Assembly (NCBI RefSeq): GCF_041817755.1
Contig: NZ_JBGYBX010000068.1
Coordinates: 1-7,680, forward strand
Direction: 5' to 3'
DNA length: 7,680 bases
Source of the DNA: Glaesserella sp041817755
GTDB lineage: Bacteria > Pseudomonadota > Gammaproteobacteria > Enterobacterales > Pasteurellaceae
Shown here: in pieces, positions 1-5,466 of the stretch
Layout of the letters: each line of letters opens with the position of its first letter
Position numbering within the stretch: the stretch's first letter is position 1
Translations under genes and position numbers: made by a program
The notes under the pieces: model-generated
Database searches by the model: none
What the model was told of the DNA's origin: nothing
What the model saw: the letters and a program-made list of their open reading frames with translations, nothing else

Positions 1-245
1 ACTTTCGCTTTCACATAATGCATCGGATCTTCAGGAATATGGCAATCCGAACATTCCGCCCGAATCCCTTTACGGTTAGAAAAATGCACACTTCCCTCCC
101 ACTCCGCTTGTGGGTGAGTCATCGAGTGGCAACTCACACAAAATTCCGTCGAACCGGTTGCTTTCATCACATACTGCGTCCCACCAAAAATCCCAGCCCC
201 CACAAGCATTAAAGCGATACTGCCCAAGATCATTTTTTTCTTCAC
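1..245 (-). CDS. torY: TorY/NapC-type membrane-anchored multiheme cytochrome c (3' end outside window)
   Basis: Not closed as an ORF because it runs off the left edge; 81 residues are visible. Residues 1-4 are MKKK, followed by one hydrophobic segment (about 5-22) without a clear cleavage site, as expected of the N-terminal anchor of NapC/NirT cytochromes. Two c-type heme motifs follow: CVSCH (36-40) and CSDCH (65-69). The stretch between them (HFSNRKGIRAECSDCHIP) closely resembles E. coli TorY/YecK as I recall it. Family members carry quinol electrons to a periplasmic terminal reductase; TorY serves TorZ, a molybdoenzyme for N- and S-oxides. The GTG at 245 is chosen because GGGGAG (254-259) sits 8 nt upstream. 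The GTG at 251 leaves only 2 nt, and the ATG at 233 is too far away. A promoter and palindrome lie directly upstream. Membership of the NapC/NirT family is firm; TorY rather than NapC, NrfH or TorC is likely but unproven without the C-terminal half and the neighbouring gene. Confidence 0.85.
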   Translation of the reverse strand, partial: MKKKMILGSIALMLVGAGIFGGTQYVMKATGSTEFCVSCHSMTHPQAEWEGSVHFSNRKGIRAECSDCHIPEDPMHYVKAK

Positions 246-289
246 GTTCACAACTCCCCACACAAAAAATCAATAAAAAGTCTGTGGAA

Positions 290-317
290 ATTATAGTTTT
301 CAGCCAAGGGGATTCAA
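290..317 (-). promoter_or_regulatory. sigma70-type promoter of the torY-like gene
   Basis: Read on the minus strand, TTGAAT (317-312) and a perfect TATAAT (295-290) are separated by 16 bp. The predicted transcription start is near 283, giving a leader of about 38 nt that contains the GGGGAG ribosome site. The -35 element matches only the TTGA part of the consensus and overlaps the edge of a perfect palindrome, which suggests activator or repressor control. This is a sequence match only; no start site has been mapped. Confidence 0.6.
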
Positions 318-335
318 TACGCAGATTTGCGTATT
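316..335. promoter_or_regulatory. perfect 8-4-8 inverted repeat, candidate operator upstream of torY
   Basis: AATACGCA (316-323), spacer GATT, TGCGTATT (328-335): every base of the arms pairs. The centre (325.5) is about 42 bp upstream of the predicted torY start, the usual position for an activator that contacts RNA polymerase at the -35. It is not an FNR (TTGAT-N4-ATCAA) or CRP (TGTGA-N6-TCACA) site. It can be read as two heptamers spaced 7-2-7, the geometry used by NarL/FixJ-type HTH proteins, but the heptamers do not match the E. coli NarL consensus well. The regulator encoded just upstream is one candidate binder. No T-run follows on either strand, so a terminator is unlikely. Confidence 0.5.
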
Positions 336-408
336 TAGCGATAGAAATAAGGGAAAAGAGAATGAAATTGTAAATGAAATGTAAGAAAGTATTACCGTCA
401 AAATGAAC

Positions 409-2136
409 CTAAACCCTAAACCACGGCGGTAGTTGAAATTTGGCTTCGGCAAATAACGATGGGGCAATTACGGTATTTTTGCCTTGCTGGATTTGAAAGA
501 CTAAGTGAGGTTGGCTAATGGATAAATCGGTGGTGTTATCGGGGTAAGTTAAGCCGATTTGTTCATCATTGCCGAGAAAATAAGTGCCGTTTACGCCGTG
601 ATAAATCAACGAACGTACGCCATTTAACACTTCTTTAAACGCTCTTGGGGTCGTGCTGTGTTGCCAAGTATTTGCCAAAATATGCACTTGGTCATAGGCA
701 ACACTGGCTTGGGAATAGCTAGGCTGATGTCCGAAAAGTTGTTGATATTGTTGGCGAAATTGTTGCCCGATATGGTTGGTACTTAGCCCTGTGGTGGACG
801 CCCAAACCACGCCTTCGCAAAGTTGCTGATGGGGAAGTAATACCGACGGGGCGTAAATGCTGTAAATAATGGCGTTAATCGGTTGTTGAATAAAGGCTTG
901 GTGAAAATCCAAAATGTCTTCCGCAAAATAGGACGCTAATACCACCATTGACGGCATTAATTGATGGATCTGTTTCATTGCATAATCAAAAGCCTGTTCG
1001 GACTTTTCCAATTCAATCACTTCCACCGACCATTTCAACGCTTTTGACGCTAAAATCAGTTGTTCTACGCCTATGTCGATTTTTTGCCATTTCACATTGA
1101 TAATCAGCAACTTGCGTTGTTTAACAAACATCGGGTAATGTTGTTGATAATGCTGTAAAAATCGCATTATGCCTAACCCGTAATTCACATCACTGGCACA
1201 CACTTGGAAAATATTTTCAATTTTTTCCACAGGCAAATGTTGAGCCAATTTATTTGTGGTGCTATGGGTGGCAATGTGAAGATAAGGGATACCTTTCATT
1301 GCGACCAGTTCGTGAATTTCAGGCGAGTAACAGGCATAGTTGGTTGAAATCGCATCGACTTCTTTATCAAATAGCTGTTGATAGGCTTGACGAATACTTT
1401 CGCTATCTTCCACACAGAACCCTGCGGTTTCCAAATGCAATTCTCGTCCGTTAATCCCACCTTGTCGGTTGATGGTTTCTACCGCTAACAGTGAGCCGTT
1501 TAATAGCTCTTGGGTATCAATCTGCCCTATGCCCTGTTCCACATAGGGTATGCCGATGGTGATCGGTTTTGCATTTTGATGTTTGATGGAAAATGCGTTT
1601 ACCTTCGTGAAATTGTCACGCTTTTTAGCCTGTTGTTCAATGTCATAACTGGCTAATATGGATTGCGTAAGATTTCCCGGTGTCGGTAAACGGCACAGAT
1701 TTTCTGTCACTGCAAATACGGCAAGGATAGTGCGGTTATCAATTTGCGTTTTTTCAAAGATATGTTGAATATGTTTTGCGACGGTGCGTTCGCTGATGTA
1801 AAGCTGTTCCGCAATTTCTCCGTTGCTTAAACCGCTACTGATTAGGGTTAAAATATCTAACTCCCGATGGCTAAGCTCAAAGGGTAACGCCATTTGTGTC
1901 GCTTGCAAGAGGCAGAATGATTGTTTGTGTCGTTGTAAATCGACCTTGAACCATTCGTTGGTTTCCGGTTTGCAATAGAAAAAAGCAAGATGATCGCGTT
2001 TGGTGTAGAGTAAGGCTTGGGCGTAATGAATTAGGTCATCAAATGTTTTGAGATACTCTGCCCCTGATGTATCTTCCCACTCTAAAACGGCTGCCTGTGT
2101 ATCGACAAGACATGACCATTGCGTTCTAGTGTTCAT
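409..2136 (-). CDS. LuxR-type HTH fused to AmiC/LivJ-like substrate-binding domain, cytoplasmic regulator
   Basis: 575 residues. Residues 1-80 form a region I do not recognise. Residues about 85-143 are a LuxR/NarL-type helix-turn-helix (FELSHRELDILTLISSGLSN, then EIAEQLYISERTVAKHI). Residues about 192-560 form a type I periplasmic-binding-protein fold of the branched-chain amino acid/amide class, marked by LLNGSLLAVETINRQGGING and a C-terminal GVNGTYFL segment. There is no signal peptide or membrane segment, so the binding domain should sense a small ligand in the cytosol. The ATG at 2136 follows an ideal AAGGAGAAGCA Shine-Dalgarno context; the in-frame ATG at 2202 would add 22 residues read from the FNR box and is rejected. 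The gene lies upstream of the torY-like gene on the same strand and diverges from moaA, so control of molybdoenzyme respiration is a reasonable guess. Ligand and targets are unknown. Domain calls are from motif reading. Confidence 0.8.
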   Translation of the reverse strand: MNTRTQWSCLVDTQAAVLEWEDTSGAEYLKTFDDLIHYAQALLYTKRDHLAFFYCKPETNEWFKVDLQRHKQSFCLLQATQMALPFELSHRELDILTLISSGLSNGEIAEQLYISERTVAKHIQHIFEKTQIDNRTILAVFAVTENLCRLPTPGNLTQSILASYDIEQQAKKRDNFTKVNAFSIKHQNAKPITIGIPYVEQGIGQIDTQELLNGSLLAVETINRQGGINGRELHLETAGFCVEDSESIRQAYQQLFDKEVDAISTNYACYSPEIHELVAMKGIPYLHIATHSTTNKLAQHLPVEKIENIFQVCASDVNYGLGIMRFLQHYQQHYPMFVKQRKLLIINVKWQKIDIGVEQLILASKALKWSVEVIELEKSEQAFDYAMKQIHQLMPSMVVLASYFAEDILDFHQAFIQQPINAIIYSIYAPSVLLPHQQLCEGVVWASTTGLSTNHIGQQFRQQYQQLFGHQPSYSQASVAYDQVHILANTWQHSTTPRAFKEVLNGVRSLIYHGVNGTYFLGNDEQIGLTYPDNTTDLSISQPHLVFQIQQGKNTVIAPSLFAEAKFQLPPWFRV

Positions 2137-2161
2137 TGCTTCTCCTTTATTTAAGCGCTCT

Positions 2162-2170
2162 AGCCTAACA
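2162..2170 (-). promoter_or_regulatory. possible extended -10 of the regulator gene
   Basis: Minus-strand TGTTAGGCT is a TG-N-TAGGCT extended -10. It places a start near 2155 and the FNR box centre at about -41, the classical class II activator position. The hexamer itself matches TATAAT at only 3 of 6 positions and no good -35 is present, which would fit a promoter that depends on FNR. This is tentative and rests mainly on spacing. Confidence 0.3.
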
Positions 2171-2188
2171 GAAAGCAATTTAAAAATC

Positions 2189-2202
2189 TTGATATGTATC
2201 AA
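2189..2202. promoter_or_regulatory. FNR box in the regulator/moaA divergent region
   Basis: TTGATATGTATCAA is a perfect match to the FNR consensus TTGAT-N4-ATCAA. FNR is the oxygen-labile iron-sulfur activator of anaerobic genes. The centre (2195.5) is about 41 bp upstream of a possible regulator start (near 2155) and about 98 bp upstream of the predicted moaA start (near 2294). Direct control of the regulator is therefore the simpler reading; an effect on moaA at that distance is possible. Half-site symmetry means the same site could serve both directions. Confidence 0.8.
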
Positions 2203-2258
2203 AAGGATAAATACGCTTTAATAAATGATGTTAAATTAGACAATTACCATCTTATTGC

Positions 2259-2287
2259 TTGCTTAATTGTTATTCCGTTACTACAAT
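2259..2287 (+). promoter_or_regulatory. moaA promoter
   Basis: TTGCTT (2259-2264) and TACAAT (2282-2287, 5 of 6 matches) are separated by the optimal 17 bp. The predicted start near 2294 falls a few bases before the first paired region of the Moco-type leader RNA, so the transcript would carry the whole riboswitch. An AATTGT/ACAATT inverted pair (2265-2270 and 2283-2288) overlaps the spacer and -10, but I do not recognise it as a ModE or other known site. Confidence 0.6.
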
Positions 2288-2300
2288 TCCCAAATTATCC

Positions 2301-2394
2301 GACTCCGAGCCTGTTTTCCTAAGTCTAGCGATATGGAAACTGTGCCTGTAATTTGTTGATTACACAGGGAAAGTTGAGAAATCGGCTCTCCTCT
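2301..2394 (+). ncRNA. Moco RNA motif (molybdenum cofactor riboswitch-like leader)
   Basis: The leader starts with CTCCGAGCC and closes with GGCTCTCC, the paired ends I associate with the Moco RNA motif found upstream of moaA in gammaproteobacteria. GAGCC (2307-2311) pairs with GGCTC (2384-2388) as the closing stem. Inside, TGTAAT (2347-2352) pairs with ATTACA (2359-2364) around a 6-nt loop, and GGAAAC-N4-CCTG (2335-2348) resembles the conserved core. The family represses moaA when cofactor or its tungsten analogue is present. The ribosome site (2404-2410) lies 16 nt past the closing stem, so control could be translational. The call rests on position, end motifs and hand folding; a covariance-model search has not been run. 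Confidence 0.75.
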
Positions 2395-2415
2395 CATATT
2401 TAGAAAGGTGTCACA

Positions 2416-3435
2416 TTGCAAATCCCAATTAGAAATGTGGGAAACGAGTTCGAGCAAGGTTTGATCGACCGTTTCCAACGTCAATACACTTATTTACGGT
2501 TATCGATTACCGATGTCTGTAACTTTCGTTGCAACTATTGTTTGCCCGATGGTTATCGTCCGCCGTCGCATAAACAAACCTTTCTGTCTGTCGATGAAAT
2601 TCAACGTGTTGCTCAAGCCTTCGCCAATTTAGGTACGGAAAAAATCCGTATTACTGGTGGCGAGCCGACCTTACGCAAGGATTTTTTAGAGATCGCTCAT
2701 CATATTTCACAAACGGCAGGTATTCGCCAAGTTGCTTTAACGACCAACGGTTATCGCCTTTTCCGTGATGTGGAAGCATGGAAACAGGCGGGAATTACTC
2801 ATTTAAACGTGAGTGTTGATAGCTTAGATCCACGTCAATTTCATTTGATTACGGGGGAAAATAAGCTGGCGACGGTATTAAATGGTATTGATCGTGCCTT
2901 TGAGATTGGCTATAAAAAAGTCAAAGTGAATGCCGTGCTGATGAAACAATATACCGCTAAAGGTTTGGACGATTTCTTACGTTGGATTAAAGTTCGCCCT
3001 ATTCAAATACGATTTATTGAGTTAATGGAAACCGGCGAAATGGATCACTTTTTCCAGCAACAGCACCTTTCAGGGCAATCCATTTTAGAACGATTAACTC
3101 AAGAAGGTTGGCAATTGCAACCTAAAGCGATGTCTGACGGCCCAGCCAAAGTGCTTGCCCACCCTGATTATCAAGGGGAAATTGGTTTGATTATGCCTTA
3201 TGAGAAGAATTTCTGTGCCAGTTGTAACCGTTTGAGAGTGTCGGCACTCGGCAAATTACACCTATGTCTGTTCGGTGAAGAAGGGATTGATATTCGGGAT
3301 TTATTGCAATCGGACGAGCAACAATCTCAACTTGAAGCCAGATTGAAATCCGCCCTGCAAGGCAAGCGTGAACACCATTATTTGCATATTGGCGATAGTG
3401 GGGTAAGAAATAATTTGGCGTCGATTGGGGGGTAG
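2416..3435 (+). CDS. moaA: GTP 3',8-cyclase MoaA (radical SAM)
   Basis: Converts GTP to 3',8-cyclo-7,8-dihydro-GTP in the cytoplasm, the first committed step of molybdenum cofactor synthesis together with MoaC. 339 residues, a normal length. The N-terminal radical-SAM cluster motif is CNFRCNYC (Cys35, Cys39, Cys42), followed by GGEP (81-84). The second Fe4S4 site uses CASC (Cys267, Cys270) and Cys284 in HLCLFG. The protein ends in the conserved GG pair (338-339) needed for activity in this family. The start is a TTG at 2416: AAAGGTG (2404-2410) is 5 nt upstream, and MQIPIRNVG resembles the usual Pasteurellaceae N-terminus. The next candidate, GTG at 2437, has no ribosome site. It is the first gene of moaACDE and sits behind the Moco-type leader. 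moaB is absent from the cluster. Confidence 0.95.
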   Translation: MQIPIRNVGNEFEQGLIDRFQRQYTYLRLSITDVCNFRCNYCLPDGYRPPSHKQTFLSVDEIQRVAQAFANLGTEKIRITGGEPTLRKDFLEIAHHISQTAGIRQVALTTNGYRLFRDVEAWKQAGITHLNVSVDSLDPRQFHLITGENKLATVLNGIDRAFEIGYKKVKVNAVLMKQYTAKGLDDFLRWIKVRPIQIRFIELMETGEMDHFFQQQHLSGQSILERLTQEGWQLQPKAMSDGPAKVLAHPDYQGEIGLIMPYEKNFCASCNRLRVSALGKLHLCLFGEEGIDIRDLLQSDEQQSQLEARLKSALQGKREHHYLHIGDSGVRNNLASIGG

Positions 3436-3453
3436 ATATCCTTTTCAAAATCG

Positions 3454-3618
3454 TTTGACAAATCTCCCCTACCCCCTCTTTGCTAAAGAGGGGGATCAGA
3501 TCGAAGAAACTTACTTGTTCATCTTCAAATAAAAAATCGTTTTGAAGAACTTCGATATTGATTTTTCGTTTGAGCCAGTTCCCCTCTTTAGCAAAGAGGG
3601 GGTAGGGGAGATTTGACA
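3454..3618. repeat. 165-bp foldback (MITE-like) palindromic element
   Basis: Fills most of the 237-bp moaA-moaC gap. Two 35-nt arms, 3459-3493 and 3581-3615, are exact reverse complements. Each arm holds its own hairpin: CCCCCTCTTT-GCT-AAAGAGGGGG at 3472-3494 and the matching one at 3581-3601. The interior is also nested: ATCGAAG (3500-3506) with CTTCGAT (3550-3556), and TCTTCAAA (3522-3529) with TTTGAAGA (3541-3548) around an 11-nt loop. TTTGACA occurs in the same orientation at both ends (3454-3460 and 3612-3618). No transposase and no convincing CDS lie inside. In RNA it would form a long hairpin between moaA and moaC. No T-tract follows, so simple intrinsic termination is not indicated. 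Confidence 0.8.
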
Positions 3619-3672
3619 GAATCCCAATCAAAGTGAGAGAGTAAATAGTCAATTTATAAATAAGAGAAACCA

Positions 3673-4152
3673 ATGAACACCTTTACCCATATAAACCAAA
3701 ACGGCGAAGCCAATATGGTTGATGTTTCCGCCAAACAAGATACCGTGCGAGAAGCTCGTGCGGAAGCCTTTGTGACAATGAACCCTGAAACGTTACAGAT
3801 GATCATTTCGGGCAACCACCACAAAGGCGATGTTTTTGCGACCGCTCGTATTGCCGGTATTCAAGCGGCAAAAAGAACGTGGGAATTAATCCCTCTTTGC
3901 CACCCGCTTCTGCTTTCTAAAGTGGAAGTGCAACTCGAAGCGTTGCCTGACAAAAACCAAGTACGGATTGAATCTCTGTGTAAATTGTCAGGAAAAACAG
4001 GGGTTGAAATGGAAGCCTTAACCGCAGCCAGTGTCGCTGCTTTAACTATTTATGATATGTGCAAAGCGGTGCAAAAAGATATGGTAATCGAACAAGTGCG
4101 ATTACTCAGTAAAAGCGGTGGGAAATCAGGCGATTTTGTCGCAAAACCATAA
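3673..4152 (+). CDS. moaC: cyclic pyranopterin monophosphate synthase MoaC
   Basis: Turns the MoaA product into cyclic pyranopterin monophosphate (precursor Z). 159 residues, close to E. coli MoaC. Catalytic landmarks are present: Lys51 in HHKGDV, LCHPL (75-79) with His77, GVEMEAL (110-116) with Glu112 and Glu114, and YDMCKAV with Asp128 and Lys131. The C-terminus KSGGKSGDFV is typical. The ATG at 3673 is preceded by a modest AAGAGA ribosome site, and the first residues MNTFTHIN fit the family. It is separated from moaA by the foldback repeat and from moaD by a second repeat, so its expression relative to moaA may depend on those structures. Confidence 0.96.
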   Translation: MNTFTHINQNGEANMVDVSAKQDTVREARAEAFVTMNPETLQMIISGNHHKGDVFATARIAGIQAAKRTWELIPLCHPLLLSKVEVQLEALPDKNQVRIESLCKLSGKTGVEMEALTAASVAALTIYDMCKAVQKDMVIEQVRLLSKSGGKSGDFVAKP

Positions 4153-4155
4153 CAT

Positions 4156-4228
4156 TTTGTAGGGGCAAATCATATTTGCCCCGATAATTCAAAATATAAC
4201 AAGGGCGAATGTAATTCGCCCCTACAAA
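4156..4228. repeat. 73-bp MITE-like element with 11-bp terminal inverted repeats
   Basis: TTTGTAGGGGC (4156-4166) and GCCCCTACAAA (4218-4228) are perfect inverted ends. Between them sit two clean hairpins: GGGGCAAAT-CAT-ATTTGCCCC (4162-4182) and GGGCGAAT-GTA-ATTCGCCC (4203-4221). This TAGGGGCGAAT/ATTCGCCCCTA type is, from general knowledge, a short dispersed repeat seen in many bacterial genomes. It starts 3 nt after the moaC stop and ends 22 nt before moaD. It encodes nothing and has no U-tract typical of a terminator, though it may slow polymerase or protect the mRNA. Confidence 0.85.
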
Positions 4229-4250
4229 TTATTGATAAGATTAGTTAAAA

Positions 4251-4496
4251 ATGATTAAAGTACTCTTTTTCGCCCAAACCCGTGAATTAGTGGGCATAGA
4301 TAGCTTAGACGTTGAAGCAACTTTCACTACTGCTGAACAGCTTCGCCAACATTTAGCCGAACGTAGCGACAAATGGGCGTTAGCACTACAAGCAGGGAAA
4401 TTATTAGTCGCCATCAATCAAACTATTTCCCCTTTGTCTGCAGAAATCAAAGACGGAGATGAGGTGGCATATTTTCCACCTGTAACCGGGGGCTAA
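4251..4496 (+). CDS. moaD: molybdopterin synthase small subunit MoaD
   Basis: Ubiquitin-fold sulfur carrier that, as a C-terminal thiocarboxylate, donates sulfur to precursor Z within the MoaD2-MoaE2 molybdopterin synthase. 81 residues, the usual size. It begins MIKVLFFAQTREL and ends in the diagnostic VTGG, whose last Gly (81) is activated by MoeB. DGDEVAYFPP (68-77) is the conserved segment before the tail. The ATG at 4251 has only a poor upstream ribosome site (GATAAGATTAG), perhaps because the 73-bp repeat sits directly upstream. The stop at 4494-4496 abuts the moaE start with no gap, implying coupled translation of the two subunits. Confidence 0.95.
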   Translation: MIKVLFFAQTRELVGIDSLDVEATFTTAEQLRQHLAERSDKWALALQAGKLLVAINQTISPLSAEIKDGDEVAYFPPVTGG

Positions 4497-4946
4497 ATGG
4501 AAACCTTAATTCGGGTTCAACAAGATCCCTTCGATCAAAATGCGATCTACAAATGGCTGAGTGAGCAACACTCTGTCGGTGCGACTACCCTTTTTGTCGG
4601 CAAAGTGCGTGAAATGAATTTGGGCGATAGCGTGTCAGGTTTATACTTGGAATACTACCCTGCAATGACTGAAAAAGCCTTACAAGAAATTGTCGATGAA
4701 GCCAGAAGCCGTTGGGAATTACAACGTGTTGCCGTTATTCATCGTATCGGACAACTTTATACGGGCGATGAAATTGTCTTAGTCGGTGTCAGTTCTGCTC
4801 ATCGAGGCAACGCCTATCACGCCAATGAATTTATTATGGACTATCTCAAAACCAAAGCACCATTCTGGAAACGTGAAACCACCAACCACGGTGAGCGTTG
4901 GATTGATGGGCGTGAAAGCGATCAACAAGCGGCGGATAAGTGGTAA
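4497..4946 (+). CDS. moaE: molybdopterin synthase catalytic subunit MoaE
   Basis: Large subunit of molybdopterin synthase; binds precursor Z and adds two sulfurs delivered by MoaD to form the dithiolene. 149 residues, full length. Family motifs: FVGKVREMN (33-41), LEYYPAMTEK (51-60), HRIGQL (82-87), VGVSSAHR (96-103) and MDYLKTKAPFWKRE (114-127). Lys118 and Lys125 correspond to E. coli Lys119 and Lys126, the essential substrate-binding lysines, with an offset of one. It begins immediately after the moaD stop and has no separate strong ribosome site, so it is probably translated by coupling. The USS begins at the last base of the stop codon. Confidence 0.96.
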   Translation: METLIRVQQDPFDQNAIYKWLSEQHSVGATTLFVGKVREMNLGDSVSGLYLEYYPAMTEKALQEIVDEARSRWELQRVAVIHRIGQLYTGDEIVLVGVSSAHRGNAYHANEFIMDYLKTKAPFWKRETTNHGERWIDGRESDQQAADKW

Positions 4947-4954
4947 CAAGCGGT
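4946..4954 (+). other. DNA uptake signal sequence, A. pleuropneumoniae type
   Basis: ACAAGCGGT is a perfect 9-base core, followed by a T/A-rich tail (TAGATTTTAG) as in extended uptake sequences of this branch. It lies in the short moaE-ybeY gap. Pasteurellaceae use such sites for preferential uptake of their own DNA; the H. influenzae branch uses AAGTGCGGT instead, so this site helps place the organism. Confidence 0.75.
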
Positions 4955-4977
4955 TAGATTTTAGGAATATTTTGTAA

Positions 4978-5466
4978 ATGAATTTATATATCGATCTCCA
5001 AATTGCATCTGAAAATACAGCAGGCTTACCGACGGAAACTCAATTTCAACACTGGGTGGATAAAGCGTTAGCAATGGAAGCAAAAACGGCGGATTACCCT
5101 GAAACCGAAATCACGATTCGGATTGTTGATGAAGCGGAAAGTCACGAGTTAAATTTAACCTACCGTGGCAAAGACAAACCAACTAACGTACTCTCTTTCC
5201 CGTTTGAAGTCCCTGAAGGCATTGAATTGCCACTGTTAGGGGATTTGATTATCTGTCGTCAAGTCGTTGAAAAAGAAGCGATTGAACAAGAAAAACCGCT
5301 CGAAGCTCACTGGGCGCATCTCGTCATTCACGGCACATTGCATTTGCTTGGCTACGACCATCTCACCGATAAAGAAGCGGAAGAAATGGAAAGTCTGGAA
5401 ACGGAAATTATGCAGTCGCTAGGGTTTGATGATCCCTATATTGCGGAAAAAATAATTGAAGAATAA
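4978..5466 (+). CDS. ybeY: endoribonuclease YbeY, rRNA maturation factor
   Basis: Zinc-dependent single-strand endoribonuclease of the UPF0054 family, involved in 16S rRNA 3'-end maturation and 70S ribosome quality control. 162 residues, near the usual length of about 155. The metal-binding signature HGTLHLLGYDH (118-128) supplies His118, His122 and His128. TYRGKDKPTNVLSFPF (61-76) is the other hallmark and contains Arg63, equivalent to the conserved active-site arginine. AGGAA lies about 10 nt before the ATG at 4978. It starts 31 bp after moaE, and its TAA overlaps the tmcA ATG by one base (TAATG). It is therefore probably co-transcribed with moa genes and certainly with tmcA, rather than with ybeZ and lnt as in E. 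coli. Confidence 0.95.
   Translation: MNLYIDLQIASENTAGLPTETQFQHWVDKALAMEAKTADYPETEITIRIVDEAESHELNLTYRGKDKPTNVLSFPFEVPEGIELPLLGDLIICRQVVEKEAIEQEKPLEAHWAHLVIHGTLHLLGYDHLTDKEAEEMESLETEIMQSLGFDDPYIAEKIIEE

Noticed and set aside
76..273. 65-codon minus-strand ORF at the left end
   Set aside because: It is the wrong frame of the cytochrome gene; the correct frame gives two CxxCH motifs and a membrane anchor.
18..373. Plus-strand ORFs at 18-212 and 110-373
   Set aside because: They lie antisense to the cytochrome and its promoter and have no supporting motifs or ribosome sites.
2137..2202. 22-codon N-terminal extension of the regulator from the ATG at 2202
   Set aside because: The extension would be read from the FNR box, lacks a ribosome site, and the ATG at 2136 has an ideal AAGGAG.
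2265..2288. AATTGT/ACAATT inverted pair as a ModE site for moaA
   Set aside because: It lacks the TATAT-type half-sites of ModE; it may be chance in AT-rich promoter DNA.
2281..2484. 67-codon minus-strand ORF over the moaA leader
   Set aside because: It overlaps the Moco-type RNA and the moaA start, and the translation shows no recognisable features.
3472..3494. Strong hairpin as an intrinsic terminator after moaA
   Set aside because: The stem is strong (10 bp, 3-nt loop) but is followed by ATCAGATC rather than a T-tract, and it recurs as a repeat arm.
3191..3673. 160-codon minus-strand ORF over the 3' end of moaA and the foldback element
   Set aside because: It is antisense to conserved moaA, has no ribosome site, and its PLFAKEG/PLFSKEG stretches are simply translated repeat arms.
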